Counted from the first letter of the stretch, positions 34,128-44,339 are shown. The stretch is DNA of 64,000 bases from Mesorhizobium sp. B2-1-8 (GCF_006442545.2 NZ_CP083952.1:2225501-2289500); one strand, 5' to 3'. Numbers and translations: made by a program. Notes: generated from the letters alone by a model not told the origin.

Positions 34128-34418
34128 TTGAAACGGATCTTGAACTGGCTGTCGACGGCGCGCGCGGCGCAAGCGGCGCTCGGGTTGCTGATCGTGATCG
34201 CGATCCGGTCGATCCTGGAGTTCTTCCGTGTCGGAGGCGCAAGCGGCGGACCGGTCGGCGATGAACAGCTCTTCTATGTCGAAGGGGCACTTGCCGCGTC
34301 GATCGCGGCTCTGGCCGTTCTCGTCCTGCATGCGTTCGGGCGACACCGCTGGGCGACAATGCTCACGGCGGCGGTCCTCGTCGCGCTGCTGGCCTGGAAG
34401 ATCACCGCGACAAGTTGA
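34128..34418 (+). CDS. Small membrane protein of unknown function
   Basis: 96 residues from a TTG start with GGGAGG about 4-5 nt upstream. Hydrophobic segments at about 15-32, 53-69 and 75-92 suggest three short helices. No family is recognised. It lies 45 bp after choV and may be the last gene of that transcript; it is convergent with the histidine kinase gene. The start codon is the least certain part of the call. Confidence 0.6.
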   Translation: MKRILNWLSTARAAQAALGLLIVIAIRSILEFFRVGGASGGPVGDEQLFYVEGALAASIAALAVLVLHAFGRHRWATMLTAAVLVALLAWKITATS

Positions 34419-34441
34419 TGTTTGAGGCGGCCTGATAATGC

Positions 34442-35851
34442 TCAAGCTGCCAGCGGCAGGCGCAACTCCGTCAGCAGGCCGCCGTCGGGATGGTTGGACA
34501 GGCGCACTTCGCCGCCCGCCGCGCGCGCGATGTTGCGGGCGATGGTCAGTCCGAGCCCGAGGCCGCCGGTCTGCCGGTTGCGGGACTGTTCGAGGCGCAC
34601 GAAGGAGCCGAACACGGCGTCGATCTGGGCCTGGGGTATGCCCGGCCCCTCGTCGCGGATGGCGAGCGTGATCGTGCCTTCCGAGCGGCTGAGGCCGAGA
34701 TGCGCCTTCGTGCCGTAGGTAACGGCGTTCTCCACCAGATTGGTGACGCAGCGCTTGAGGGCCACCGGCCGCGCCATGCAGATCAGGCCGCGGGGGCGGG
34801 CGTCGTCATTGTCGAAGGAGACGGTCTCGTAGCTGTCGGCGACCGATTCCACGAGCGACCAGAAATCGATACGCTCGGGCTTTTCCTCCGTGACCTCGAA
34901 TTTGGCGAAGTCTATCACGGAACTCGCGATGCTTTCGATGTCGGCGAGATCATGGGCGAGCGCCTGGCGCGCCGGTGATCTGCGCAGCAGCTCCAGCCGC
35001 AGCCGCATCCTGGTGATCGGCGTGCGCAGGTCGTGCGCGAGCGCTGCCGCCAGGTGCTCACGGTCCTCCACATACTCGCGCAGCCTTGCCTGCATGGCAT
35101 TGATCGCCTTGGCGGCGGCGCGCACCTCGCGGCTGCCGCTCTCGGTGACCGGCGGGCTCTTGAGGTCGTTGCCGATCCGGTTGACGGCGGTTTCCATCAT
35201 CCGGTAGGGCGCGGTCAGCCGGCGCAGCGACCAGATCGACATAATCACCACCAGCCCGGCGATCAGCGCATAGAGCGGCAGGCTGTCGACGCTCAGGATC
35301 GGGCCGACGGGCGTGATCGGTTCGGTGAAGTTCAGCCATTGGCCGTCGGCAAAACGCAGCGAGGCCGTCAGCTTCTCGCTCTGGGCGAAATCGGCGGCCA
35401 GCACCAGAAGGTCCCGCTCGACCTGGCCGATATCGGGTCCCGGCGCCGCGCCGGTGGCATCGTCGGCTTCGCGCGTCGCCGGATCGCGGCGCACGCGCGC
35501 GTCGGTGATGCCGAACTTCGACAGCCGGCCGACAAGGATGTCCTCGAGCTCGGCCAGTTCGTCGTCGCCGGCGATCGAAGAGGTGACGGCGGGCGTGTCC
35601 GAGACGGTGAGCGCATATGTCGAGTTGAACAGGCCGGCGGCGGTCGCCTTGCGCTCCTCCGGCGTGGCGCCGCTCATCAACTGCACAAGCGAGAAGGCGC
35701 GGTCGTTGAGGCGGTAGAGGTCGACCACGTCGTTGGTGGCGGCGCGGTCGCGCGACACGATGTAAAGCGTCGCGACCTGGCTGATCAGCAGGCCGGCGAT
35801 GACGATCAGCAGCACCCAGACAGGCAAGGTCTGCGGCAGGAAGCGTCTCAT
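34442..35851 (-). CDS. Sensor histidine kinase (EnvZ/RstB-like)
   Basis: 469 residues. Two transmembrane segments (11-31 and 190-208) bracket a periplasmic sensor domain of about 155 residues; a HAMP region follows, then the H-box AAALAHDLRTPITRMRLRLE with phosphoacceptor His273 and the ATP-binding N (NLVENAVTYG), G1 (DEGPGIP) and G2 (GGLGLGLTIA) boxes. Its ATG overlaps the stop of the response regulator by 4 nt. The signal is unknown. Confidence 0.94.
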   Translation of the reverse strand: MRRFLPQTLPVWVLLIVIAGLLISQVATLYIVSRDRAATNDVVDLYRLNDRAFSLVQLMSGATPEERKATAAGLFNSTYALTVSDTPAVTSSIAGDDELAELEDILVGRLSKFGITDARVRRDPATREADDATGAAPGPDIGQVERDLLVLAADFAQSEKLTASLRFADGQWLNFTEPITPVGPILSVDSLPLYALIAGLVVIMSIWSLRRLTAPYRMMETAVNRIGNDLKSPPVTESGSREVRAAAKAINAMQARLREYVEDREHLAAALAHDLRTPITRMRLRLELLRRSPARQALAHDLADIESIASSVIDFAKFEVTEEKPERIDFWSLVESVADSYETVSFDNDDARPRGLICMARPVALKRCVTNLVENAVTYGTKAHLGLSRSEGTITLAIRDEGPGIPQAQIDAVFGSFVRLEQSRNRQTGGLGLGLTIARNIARAAGGEVRLSNHPDGGLLTELRLPLAA

Positions 35852-36564
35852 TCGGAGGTCGTCTCGGGCAGGAACTGGTAGCCGCCGCTGCGCACGGTAA
35901 GGATCAGCTTGGGTGTCTTGGGATCGTCTTCCATCTTGCGCCGCAACCGGCTGACCAGGATGTCGATGCTGCGGTCGAAGGAATAGTCGCTGTCGCCGCC
36001 GGACAGTTCGATGAGCTGGTCGCGGGTCAGTACGCGCTGGGCGCTCTTGACGAAGGTCTGCAAGAGGTTGAACTCGGCCATGGTCAGTTCGACCCTGACG
36101 TCGTCGGGCGCGGTCAGCCGGCGCCGCGAACAATCCATCGTCCAGCCGGCGAAGTGGTAAATCTGCTTGGTGGTGGCGCGCTTGGGCTCGGCGGCGCCAT
36201 TGCGCCGCAACACGGCGCGGATGCGGGCCAGCAATTCGCGCGGGTCGAAAGGTTTGGGCACATAGTCGTCGGCGCCCATCTCGAGGCCGACGACACGGTC
36301 CGTTGTCTCGGTGACGGCGGTCAGCATGATGATAGGCGTCGTATACTGGGCGCGCAGATCGCGGCACAGTTCCAGCCCGCTCCTGCCGGGCAGCATCACG
36401 TCGAGCACGATGAGGTCCACCTGCGAGCGACGCAGGATGGCCTCCATCTCGGTGCCATCGGCGGCGACCGAGGTGTGCAGCCCCCGCTTCTGGAAGAACT
36501 CCTGAAGCAGGTCGCGGATGCCCTTGTCGTCGTCGACGATCAGTATATGCGCATCGGATTTCAC
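35848..36564 (-). CDS. OmpR-family response regulator
   Basis: 238 residues from the GTG at 36564, which gives the usual OmpR length and has AGGG upstream; the frame also permits an ATG at 36633 that would add 23 residues. The receiver domain has phosphoacceptor Asp55 in VLDVMLPG, the acidic DDD at 11-13 and Lys in VPKPFD; the winged-helix DNA-binding domain (about 135-235) contains VELTMAEFNLLQTFV. It is first in a two-gene unit with the kinase and probably controls membrane or efflux genes elsewhere. Confidence 0.92.
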   Translation of the reverse strand: MKSDAHILIVDDDKGIRDLLQEFFQKRGLHTSVAADGTEMEAILRRSQVDLIVLDVMLPGRSGLELCRDLRAQYTTPIIMLTAVTETTDRVVGLEMGADDYVPKPFDPRELLARIRAVLRRNGAAEPKRATTKQIYHFAGWTMDCSRRRLTAPDDVRVELTMAEFNLLQTFVKSAQRVLTRDQLIELSGGDSDYSFDRSIDILVSRLRRKMEDDPKTPKLILTVRSGGYQFLPETTSE

Positions 36565-36847
36565 AGCTGCCCTGTCTGGTTTGCCGGCCAAGCCATTCTT
36601 GGCTGGTGAGCCACACGATAGAATTCGGGCCATATGTTGGCCAGTGCCTTGCTTTTCAAGGGAGAATGAATTCCGCCTTCTCCACATGGAAAGCGACGCC
36701 CAGCCTGGCCCCGGCCTGGCCAGACACAATCCAGAAACAAAATTCTACAATCGGGAAAAACTCCTGAAAAGGTAGGCCGGCATAACGGTGCCGTGGCGGT
36801 CAGGTCATCGGCTGCGACGCTAGTCTCCGGGGTTCACGGATAAACCA

Positions 36848-37147
36848 ATGCCAAGATTGTCGGTCAGTTTGTTGGGAGTTTTGCTGGGCCTTGGCCTGCT
36901 CACTGCCGCTGTCGAACAGTCGGATGCAAAGGCGCCGCTCACCCGGAGCGAACGGTGCGCCAATCTCAGCCACCAATTTGATGAAGCCCTCGAAACCCAC
37001 GCCACGGCAACGCAGGTCACCGCGGCAAAGGCACTTCAGAGAAAGGGCAACCGGTACTGCGCCGCCAAGAAACAGGCGCAGGGCATCCGGATGCTCGCCA
37101 ATGCTTTGAAGCTGCTTGGAGTGACACCGAACGACCCGGTCCAGTGA
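36848..37147 (+). CDS. Small exported protein of unknown function
   Basis: 99 residues with a signal peptide (about 1-27, ending SDA) and two Cys residues (in SERCANLSH and RYCAAKKQ) that could form a disulfide. The mature part is helical and positively charged. No family is recognised; similar short secreted proteins are common in rhizobia. It is followed 37 bp later by another small exported protein gene, which could be cotranscribed. Confidence 0.65.
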   Translation: MPRLSVSLLGVLLGLGLLTAAVEQSDAKAPLTRSERCANLSHQFDEALETHATATQVTAAKALQRKGNRYCAAKKQAQGIRMLANALKLLGVTPNDPVQ

Positions 37148-37184
37148 CACTCAAAAACGACCCGCATAAAAAGGAAATGAAGCC

Positions 37185-37478
37185 ATGAACAAGTCCATCC
37201 TGTCCGCCCTTGGTCTCGCCGTCGCTCTCGCCTTCTCGATGCCGGTTCTCGGCAACGCAGCCACCACCACGACCGCTGCCCCGGCTGCCGCCACCACGAC
37301 CACCGCTCCGGCTGCTGCCGCCACGACCACCGCTCCGGCCAAGGCTGCTCCGAAGAAGGTCGCCAAGAAGACCGCCTGCAAGGTGACCAAGAAGCACAAG
37401 TGCCCGGTCAAGAAGGCCCCCGCGAAGATGGCTCCCGCGAAAATGGCCCCCGCGAAGGCCGCTCCGAAGAAGCCCTGA
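37185..37478 (+). CDS. Ala/Thr/Lys-rich low-complexity exported protein
   Basis: 97 residues. A signal peptide (1-24, ending GNAA) is followed by a Thr/Ala/Pro stretch and a Lys-rich tail made of short repeats (APAKMAPAKMAPAK). Two Cys residues flank the Lys-rich part (TACKVTKKHKCP). The composition recalls histone H1-like or cell-surface/PsiF-like proteins; function unknown. Its gene contains direct DNA repeats (GCTGCCGCCACGACCACCGC) and ends at a strong terminator. Confidence 0.75.
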   Translation: MNKSILSALGLAVALAFSMPVLGNAATTTTAAPAAATTTTAPAAAATTTAPAKAAPKKVAKKTACKVTKKHKCPVKKAPAKMAPAKMAPAKAAPKKP

Positions 37479-37501
37479 TCAGCTTCGAGGTCAGTTCTGG
37501 C

Positions 37502-37540
37502 AAGGCCGCTCCAGCCGCAAACCGGCTGGGGCGGCCTTCT
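37502..37540 (+). terminator. Rho-independent terminator after the Ala/Lys-rich protein gene
   Basis: AAGGCCGC-T-CCAGCCG and CGGCTGG-G-GCGGCCTT form a 16-bp stem with a CAAAC loop and end in a pyrimidine run. Confidence 0.85.
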
Positions 37541-37640
37541 GCCAAGGGCATGGTCGATGAGCTGAACACCGGCGGCTTCCAGCCATGCATCTCGATCGTG
37601 CTTAACCCGTTTGCAATGCCGGTCCTGTAGGACAATCCGC

Positions 37641-37955
37641 ATGAAGAGGCGGCCGTCGTCCATTTTTCGCTCCATGGTGATCGGCGGCCTCGTTGCCACC
37701 GGCGTCGCAAGGGTGTTGATTCTGCTCACCGCCAGCCCCGTGCCGGATCCTGCAAGCGGGCGCACCGAGCCCTCGTTGTTCGCGCCGGCGATTTCCAGCA
37801 ACTGGGATTACATCACGCCCGTGCAGGCGTGGCTTTTGATCGTGCTCGCGGGCGTGACGCTGATCTGCGTTGCCGGATGGCCGATCGCGGCATGGCTGGA
37901 ACGCCGGGCGGATGCCGACGCAAGTCGCCGCATCCTCGGCCGTCAGGGCCGTTGA
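37641..37955 (+). CDS. Small membrane protein of unknown function
   Basis: 104 residues from the ATG at 37641 (AGGA 9 nt upstream). One hydrophobic helix lies near the N-terminus (about 12-30) and a second at about 63-83, with a periplasmic-looking loop between them. No recognised family. It is 163 bp after the Lys-rich protein gene, beyond that gene's terminator, and 130 bp before clpS. Confidence 0.6.
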   Translation: MKRRPSSIFRSMVIGGLVATGVARVLILLTASPVPDPASGRTEPSLFAPAISSNWDYITPVQAWLLIVLAGVTLICVAGWPIAAWLERRADADASRRILGRQGR

Positions 37956-38084
37956 ACCGCTACCGACCATCCCCCACATGATCGTGAAGGACCGGGCGCG
38001 GCCGCCGACGGTCCGCAAGTGGACGATCGCTGCCGCCCGTGGCAAAATGCGGACTTAAGCTCGATCGCAAAACAGTCAGTTCGA

Positions 38085-38390
38085 ATGCCTGAAATCACCA
38101 CAAAGCCGCGCGTCAAGGTCAAGCCGCAGACCGAGCGGCCTAAGCTCTACAAGGTCATCCTCGTCAACGACGATTTCACGCCGCGCGAATTCGTGGTGAC
38201 GGTGCTGAAGGGCGAGTTCAAGCTCAGCGAGGACCAGGCGCACCGGGTCATGATCACCGCGCACCGGCACGGCGTCTGCGTGGTCGCGGTCTTCACCAGG
38301 GATGTCGCCGAGACCAAGGCGACACGGGCCACCGACGCCGGCAAGGCCAAGGGCTATCCGCTGCTGTTCACGACGGAACCGGAAGAGTAG
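38085..38390 (+). CDS. clpS: ATP-dependent Clp protease adaptor ClpS (probably the ClpS2 type)
   Basis: 101 residues from the ATG at 38085. The N-degron-binding core is readable: LVNDDFTPREFVVTVL and HRVMITAHRHG. ClpS hands proteins with destabilising N-terminal residues to ClpAP. It is not next to clpA, and alphaproteobacteria often carry a second clpS away from clpA, so I infer it is the ClpS2 paralogue. It is convergent with the VWA-domain gene, 11 bp away. Confidence 0.93.
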   Translation: MPEITTKPRVKVKPQTERPKLYKVILVNDDFTPREFVVTVLKGEFKLSEDQAHRVMITAHRHGVCVVAVFTRDVAETKATRATDAGKAKGYPLLFTTEPEE

Positions 38391-38401
38391 GGCAGGGCGC
38401 T

Positions 38402-40474
38402 CTACCGTCCCTCGCGGTACCACATCGAGCCCATTGCCAGAAGCAGCAGGCCGAGGCCGAGGAAGCCGCCGAACAGCGGTACGCGCGACACGGCCTTCAG
38501 GACGCTGTCGTCGGTGGTGCGCAGGCCGATCCAGTCGCTGCCCGACGCTTCGCCGGCCGAGCGCACCGGCACGATGGAAGGCAGCGTCACGTCGCTGCCC
38601 GTGGACGAGGCCAGCCGGCGCACGCTGCCGCCGGTGGCTTCCGCCGGCGCCTTCAGACGCTCCTGCGTGGACACGACGTCAGCGAATTCCGGCGCGTTGA
38701 CCGGTCCGACATGGGCGAGCGCGGTGAGATCGCCATTGGCGACCTGGAAGAGGCCGATCTCGCTGGTCTGGACGCTGCCGAGGAAGACGCCGGGTTCGGA
38801 TTTGTCGAGCTTGACGGAGAGCGTCTTGCCGGACGGGGTGATGATCTGCGCCGGGCCGGGATCGTCGGCCATCGTCTGGCGGCGGATCTCCAGCACCATG
38901 CCGCGTCCCTCGGCGGTCAGCCGCTCTTCCTCGAGCTCGGGTTCCTTCATCAGCCAGTGGGCGATGCGCCGGTAGAGCTGGACATGCGGGCCGCCGCCCT
39001 CGAAGCCGCGCGCCCACAGCCAGCCCTGATCGGACAAAAGCATGCCGACGCGGCCTTCGCCCTTGCGGTCGAGCAGGAGCAGCGGCCGGTTGTCGGCGCC
39101 CTTCATCACCACTTCGCCTTGCGGATTCTGCACGCCGATGGTGCGGAACCAGCGGCTCCAGTGCGGCGGCTCGGTGGCCGAACCGTCGAGGCCGCGCGTC
39201 ACCGGGTGGCGCTGGCCGAGTTCGGTCAGGCGCGGGTAGAACGCCTTGTCGACCACTTCGCCGGTCGGCATGGCCGGCAGGGCAGACATCAGCGGCGTGC
39301 GCGCGATCGAAGCCTCGCCGGCATATTCGGGACCGGCGGCGATCAGCAGCGCGCCGCCCTTTTCGACATATTCGGAGATGTAGTCGTAATAGAGGATCGG
39401 CAGCACGTCGCGGTGCTGGTAGCGGTCGAAGATGATGAGGTCGAAATCCTTGATCTTCTCGACGAACAGCTCGCGGGTCGGGAAGGCGATCAGGGACAAT
39501 TCATTGATCGGCGTGCCGTCCTGCTTCTCCGGCGGCCGCAGGATGGTGAAATGGACGAGATCGACCGAGGCGTCGGATTTCAACAGATTGCGCCAGGTGC
39601 GCTCGCCCGCATGCGGTTCGCCCGAAACGAGCAGCACGCGCAGGTTCTCGCGGATGCCGTCGACCAGCGCGATGGCGCGGTTGTTGGTATCGGTCAGTTC
39701 GCCCGGTTCGCGGTCGATGGCGAGTTCGATGATGTTGCGGCCGGCGCCCGGAATGGTCACCTGCAGAGGCATGGCCTGGCCGACGGTGGCATGCTCGACC
39801 GCGACCTGTTCGCCATTGACCGAAACGCGCACGTCGACTGGGCCGGTCTCGTTTTCGGTCGAGATGACGCGATAGGTCATGTCGAGCGGCTTGCCGACGA
39901 GGCCAAAGCGCGGCGCGTTCTCGAAGCGAATGCGGCGATCTTTTTCGTGGTCGTTGCCTGTGATCAGGGCATGCAGCGGGGCGTTGAAGTCGGGCGCACC
40001 CGAGGGCGCGTCATGCACCTCGCCATCGGTGATCATGATGGCGCCGCCGATGCGCGAGGGCGGCACGTCGCGGAAGGCGCCTTCCAGCGCGCCGAACAAC
40101 CTCGTTTCGGTGCGCTCCTCGGCGGCGTCGGACTTGCCAGCCTCGACGACGCGGACGTCGAACTGCTTGAAGCGGCCAAGACGCTGCTGCAACCCCGCCA
40201 CGGCCTCGTCGGTCTGCCTGGTGCGGTCGCCAATGTCCTGGCTCTGGCTGCGGTCGACGACCAGCGCGACGACGCTCTTCAGCGGCTCGCGCTCCTCATT
40301 GAGGAACACCGGATTGAAGAGGGCGGCGGCGAGCGCCAGCAGGGCGACGAAGCGCAGGACCGCGCCGCGCTGGCGAAACCACAGGCCGACGAGCGCCAGT
40401 AGCGCCAACGGCACCAGCACCAGGGCCAAAAACGGCCAGGAGATCAGCGGTTCGAAGGAGATCGACCAGTTCAT
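38402..40474 (-). CDS. Membrane protein with VWA-like and GATase-like domains (MoxR operon)
   Basis: 690 residues. Two hydrophobic segments (about 14-33 and 40-57) at the N-terminus and one near the C-terminus (about 665-685) anchor a large soluble region. VALVVDRSQSQD carries the DxSxS MIDAS motif of VWA domains, with IMITDGE behind it; further on is a GATase1-like region (LIAAGPEYAGE). It is the last gene of the moxR-DUF58-DUF4159 operon. Its ribosome site GAGGATAAGG lies near a CCTCCC/GGGGAGG hairpin. Function unknown. Confidence 0.82.
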   Translation of the reverse strand: MNWSISFEPLISWPFLALVLVPLALLALVGLWFRQRGAVLRFVALLALAAALFNPVFLNEEREPLKSVVALVVDRSQSQDIGDRTRQTDEAVAGLQQRLGRFKQFDVRVVEAGKSDAAEERTETRLFGALEGAFRDVPPSRIGGAIMITDGEVHDAPSGAPDFNAPLHALITGNDHEKDRRIRFENAPRFGLVGKPLDMTYRVISTENETGPVDVRVSVNGEQVAVEHATVGQAMPLQVTIPGAGRNIIELAIDREPGELTDTNNRAIALVDGIRENLRVLLVSGEPHAGERTWRNLLKSDASVDLVHFTILRPPEKQDGTPINELSLIAFPTRELFVEKIKDFDLIIFDRYQHRDVLPILYYDYISEYVEKGGALLIAAGPEYAGEASIARTPLMSALPAMPTGEVVDKAFYPRLTELGQRHPVTRGLDGSATEPPHWSRWFRTIGVQNPQGEVVMKGADNRPLLLLDRKGEGRVGMLLSDQGWLWARGFEGGGPHVQLYRRIAHWLMKEPELEEERLTAEGRGMVLEIRRQTMADDPGPAQIITPSGKTLSVKLDKSEPGVFLGSVQTSEIGLFQVANGDLTALAHVGPVNAPEFADVVSTQERLKAPAEATGGSVRRLASSTGSDVTLPSIVPVRSAGEASGSDWIGLRTTDDSVLKAVSRVPLFGGFLGLGLLLLAMGSMWYREGR

Positions 40475-40534
40475 GCCTTATCCTCCCTCGTCAGGGGAGG
40501 GTCGATCGGCGTCGGTGCAAGAAAGAGCATCATC

Positions 40535-43357
40535 CTACTGCCCCAACCTTTCGAGCAGGATGGGAACATGCACCTGGTCGGATTTGTAGTTGCCGGTCAG
40601 CATGTACATCATGATGTTGACGCCGGCGCGCAGCGCATAGACCCGCTGCATCGGGTCGGCCGGCACGGTCGGCAGCAGCGGATCGCCATTCTCGTCGACC
40701 GCCCAGGCGCCGGCGAAATCATTGGCGGTGATCATGATCGGCGACACGCCGTCGCCGGTGCGCACCGGCCGGTTGTCGGCATTGCTGGCATCGAGCGACG
40801 CCTCGACCCAGAGCGGGCTGCCGGCGAAACGGCCAGGAAACTCGGGCAGGATGAAGAAGGACTTGGTCAGCACATGGTCCGACGGCACCGGCTCCAGCGG
40901 CGGCACGTTGAGGTTGCCGAGGATGTCGCGCAGCCGCTCGGTCGCCGGGCTGGTGGAATCGGCGCCGATGCCGTTGGCGAACTGGTCGCGCGTGTCGAAC
41001 AGCACGGTGCCGCCCTGCTGCATATAGGCGTCGATGCGGGCGATCGCGGCCTGGCTCGGCATCGGTGCCGCCGGGTCGATCGGCCAGTAGATCAGGGGAT
41101 AGAAGGACAGTTCGTCCTTCGAAATGTCGACGCCGGCCGGCGCGCCCGGTTCAAGCGCCGTCTTTTCGATCAGGAAGCGGGTCAGGCCCTCGAGCCCGGC
41201 GCGGCTGATCGAATCGACGCCCGGCACGCCGGTCAGCACATAGGCGATGCGGGTTTTTGAGATCGCCTCGATAGCGACCTGGTCACCCGGCTTGGCATCG
41301 TCGGCGCGCGCGACATCGGCATGGCCGAACAGGGCGCCAAGCGCGATCAGCACGGCGGCGGTGGTTGCAGCGGCGCCAGCCCGGCGCGGCCGGCGCGAAA
41401 ACAGCCCGCCCATCCACATCACCGCCAGCGTGTCGAGCAGCATCAGCAACAGAGCCGCCGCGACCAGCGAACCCTTCAGGTTGTGCGATTCATCGAAGGC
41501 ATATTGGACCGTGGTGACCGGCACCGTCACTTGCGGGCGCGCCAGCGGTTCGAACGTGCTTGCAGCGTCGAGCAGATTGTGGGCGAAGACGCCGGTTTCC
41601 GAGCCGTAGAGCCCGGGCGGGTTCTCGAAGGTCACTGGCAGCGCGCCTGCACCCGGCACCAGCGGCCGAGCATCCGGTGTCGGCGGCACCAGCGAGCCGT
41701 CGGCCGCGATCATGCGATAGGGGGCCAGCGACGTGGCGGCGGCTTCGGCGTTCGCGATCGCCGCGCCCTGGTTGCGCGATAGCTGCACGATGCGGCGCAG
41801 CATCTCGACGAAACTACCCGAGATCGGCAGGTTCGACCATGTCGCCTCGGGCGTGACGTGGAACAGCACCAGCGTGCCCTTGCCCTTCTTCAGCCCGGTG
41901 ACCAGCGGCGTGCCGTCGGCAAGGGCTGCCCAGGTGCGCTCGACGATGTCGGGTGTCGGCTCGGCCAGCACCTGCCTGGTCACCGTGACCTCGGTCGGCG
42001 GCGCCAGGTCGGCGAACGGGCCGGCCTTGGGAAATTCGGTGACCGGTTGCGGCGATGTCCATGACAGCGCGCCGCCGAGCGAACGTTCGCCGGTGCGCAG
42101 CCGGACCGGCAGCAAATCGTCGTCATTGCCGGCGGCGGCGAGCCGCGAGCCGGCGAAACGCACCAGCGTGCCGCCATTGTCGACCCAGTCGACCAGCCTT
42201 TGCCGGACCTGCGCGGGAATGGTGCCGATATCGGCCATGACGATCATCGCCGGCTTCTGGTCGAGGATCTGCGGGATGGCGTCGGCGAGATCGGCGCTGG
42301 AGGGTTCGACCAGATCGGCGAAGGGCTGCAGCGCGCGCCTGATGTAGTAGAGCGGCGACAGAAGCGGCTGTGCCTGGTCGGCCTCGGCCTGCGACAACAG
42401 CCCGACGCGGCGGCGCTTGGAGCTTTCGTCGAGTACGCGCACGGCACCCGCATGGCGTTCGCCATCGAGCGCGATCGAGGCGAAGTCGTTGCGCAATTCG
42501 AACGGCACCGCCATGGTGCCGGTGGCCGTGGCTTCGCCCGGGGCGAAGGTCAGCGTCGCATCGGCGATGCGGCGGCCCTTGTCGTCGAAGGCGCCGGCGG
42601 TGACCTGCGCCGGGGCGGAATCGCCGGGCGCGCGAACGGCGGTCAGACCAAAGCCGTCGATCTGGTTTTCGGCTGATGTCAGGCCGGTCAGGGAAAGCCG
42701 GTCGGCCACCGCCCAGACGACGCGGGCGGCATTTTTCGACAACAGCGTGTTGAAGGCGGCCTCGTCGCCCTTGGCCGCCAGGCCATCGGCCAGCACGGCG
42801 ACGCTGGCGCCGGGCAAGCTCTCCAGCACGCCGGCGACGCGGGCATAGACGGCGGGCCGGTCGGTCGGGATCGGCCGCGGCTTGGCGGCGCGCAGCCGGT
42901 CGAGTGCGGCGGCGGCATCGAAGGGACCGATCTCCGCATTGGGCTTTTCCGCGGTGAAGGCGATGATAACAGGCACGCCGCTCGAGCCGGCGTCGTTGAT
43001 CAGCCGCTCGGCGGTGGCGACGCGCTTGTTCCAGTCGGCGGCACTGGCCCAGTCATTGTCGATGACCAGGGCAAGTGCGGCGCCCTCGGCCGGCAGCTTT
43101 TCGCGCGGGTTGAAGACCGGTTCGGCCAATGCCGCGACGACGAGGGCCGCCATCAGCAGTCTGAGCAGCGTCAGCCACCACGGGCTGCGCTGCGGGGTTT
43201 CCTCACGCCTCAGCACACGGGCCAGGATCTTCAGCGGCGGGAACACCTCGGTCTGCGGCTTGGGCGGGGTGAGCCTCAGCAGCCACCAGATCACCGGCAG
43301 CGCCAGCAGGCCCCACAGCACCATGGGGGCGCCGAAGGAGAGCGGCAGCCAGCTCAT
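40535..43357 (-). CDS. DUF4159 protein with N-terminal BatA-like domain
   Basis: 940 residues from the ATG at 43357. The N-terminal BatA region (1-90) has two membrane helices and the PPLKILARVLRREETPQ stretch; a VWA-like domain with degenerate MIDAS (LVIDNDWAS), a central GATase-like part, and a membrane helix near residue 660 follow. The C-terminal DUF4159 domain (about 720-930) includes LSFYPLIYWPID. The start overlaps the DUF58 stop by 4 nt. With MoxR and DUF58 it is typical of an envelope chaperone/metal-insertion system of unknown target. Confidence 0.87.
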   Translation of the reverse strand: MSWLPLSFGAPMVLWGLLALPVIWWLLRLTPPKPQTEVFPPLKILARVLRREETPQRSPWWLTLLRLLMAALVVAALAEPVFNPREKLPAEGAALALVIDNDWASAADWNKRVATAERLINDAGSSGVPVIIAFTAEKPNAEIGPFDAAAALDRLRAAKPRPIPTDRPAVYARVAGVLESLPGASVAVLADGLAAKGDEAAFNTLLSKNAARVVWAVADRLSLTGLTSAENQIDGFGLTAVRAPGDSAPAQVTAGAFDDKGRRIADATLTFAPGEATATGTMAVPFELRNDFASIALDGERHAGAVRVLDESSKRRRVGLLSQAEADQAQPLLSPLYYIRRALQPFADLVEPSSADLADAIPQILDQKPAMIVMADIGTIPAQVRQRLVDWVDNGGTLVRFAGSRLAAAGNDDDLLPVRLRTGERSLGGALSWTSPQPVTEFPKAGPFADLAPPTEVTVTRQVLAEPTPDIVERTWAALADGTPLVTGLKKGKGTLVLFHVTPEATWSNLPISGSFVEMLRRIVQLSRNQGAAIANAEAAATSLAPYRMIAADGSLVPPTPDARPLVPGAGALPVTFENPPGLYGSETGVFAHNLLDAASTFEPLARPQVTVPVTTVQYAFDESHNLKGSLVAAALLLMLLDTLAVMWMGGLFSRRPRRAGAAATTAAVLIALGALFGHADVARADDAKPGDQVAIEAISKTRIAYVLTGVPGVDSISRAGLEGLTRFLIEKTALEPGAPAGVDISKDELSFYPLIYWPIDPAAPMPSQAAIARIDAYMQQGGTVLFDTRDQFANGIGADSTSPATERLRDILGNLNVPPLEPVPSDHVLTKSFFILPEFPGRFAGSPLWVEASLDASNADNRPVRTGDGVSPIMITANDFAGAWAVDENGDPLLPTVPADPMQRVYALRAGVNIMMYMLTGNYKSDQVHVPILLERLGQ

Positions 43358-44339
43358 GCGCCGACCACCCTTTCGGCAAGGCCGCCACCGGCGGCCTTGG
43401 CGGCGTGACCGGAGGTCAGCCCGGCATGACCGGCGGTCAGCCCGGCATAAGAGCCATCGGCGGTCATCGCCATGTGCACGCGTACCAGCGCGTCGGAAGC
43501 CAGCCGGTCGGTGTGGTTGACGGTAAAGCTCCAGCCGAGCCGCTTGCACCAACCGGCCAGTTCCTGGCGGCGCGCGGTGTAGAGCAGGCGATATTCGTCG
43601 GCCAGCATCTCGGCGCGGCCGGCGGTCAGCTTGTCGCCGGTCTCGGGATCTGTGAATTCGGTGCGGCCGGCATAGGGGAAGGTTTCCTCGGCCGGGTCGG
43701 CGACCTCGATCAGATGCGCGCGCACGCCGTGTCGGGCGAGCACGTCGAGCCAGGCCATGGTCTCTTCGACGGGATCGAGGAAATCGCTGGCGATGACGAT
43801 GTCGCAGAAGCGCCTGATATCGGAGAGATCGGGTTTAGCCGGCAGATCGCCGGCATGCATGAGCTGGGCGGCGATGCGCTCGGCGCCGTTGCGGGCGGTG
43901 AACGGATCGGTCAGATCAGGCCAAGCGATGCGCTCGCCGCTGCGCGACAGGAGCTCGGCCATCGCCAGCGTCAGCACCAGCGCGCGCGATTGCTTGGAAA
44001 CACCGGCACCCGTCGATTTGTAGAGCATGGACGGCGAGGGGTCGGCCCACAGCCAGACCGTATGGGCGGCTTCCCATTCACGGTCGCGCACATAGGTGTG
44101 GTCGTCGCGGGCCGAGCGGCGCCAGTCGATACGCGAGGAATCGCCTTCGACATAGGGCCGGAACTGCCAGAAATTTTCGCCGATGCCACGCTTGCGGCGG
44201 CCATGCCAGCCGGCGATCACCGTGTTGACGATACGGCGCGCCTCGACCAGCAGGTCGGGCACAAGCGAAGCCCGCAACCGGCCGCGGGCGAGCGCGTCAC
44301 GCGTCGCTGCCGGACCCTGGACTTCGCCGATACGCGCCA

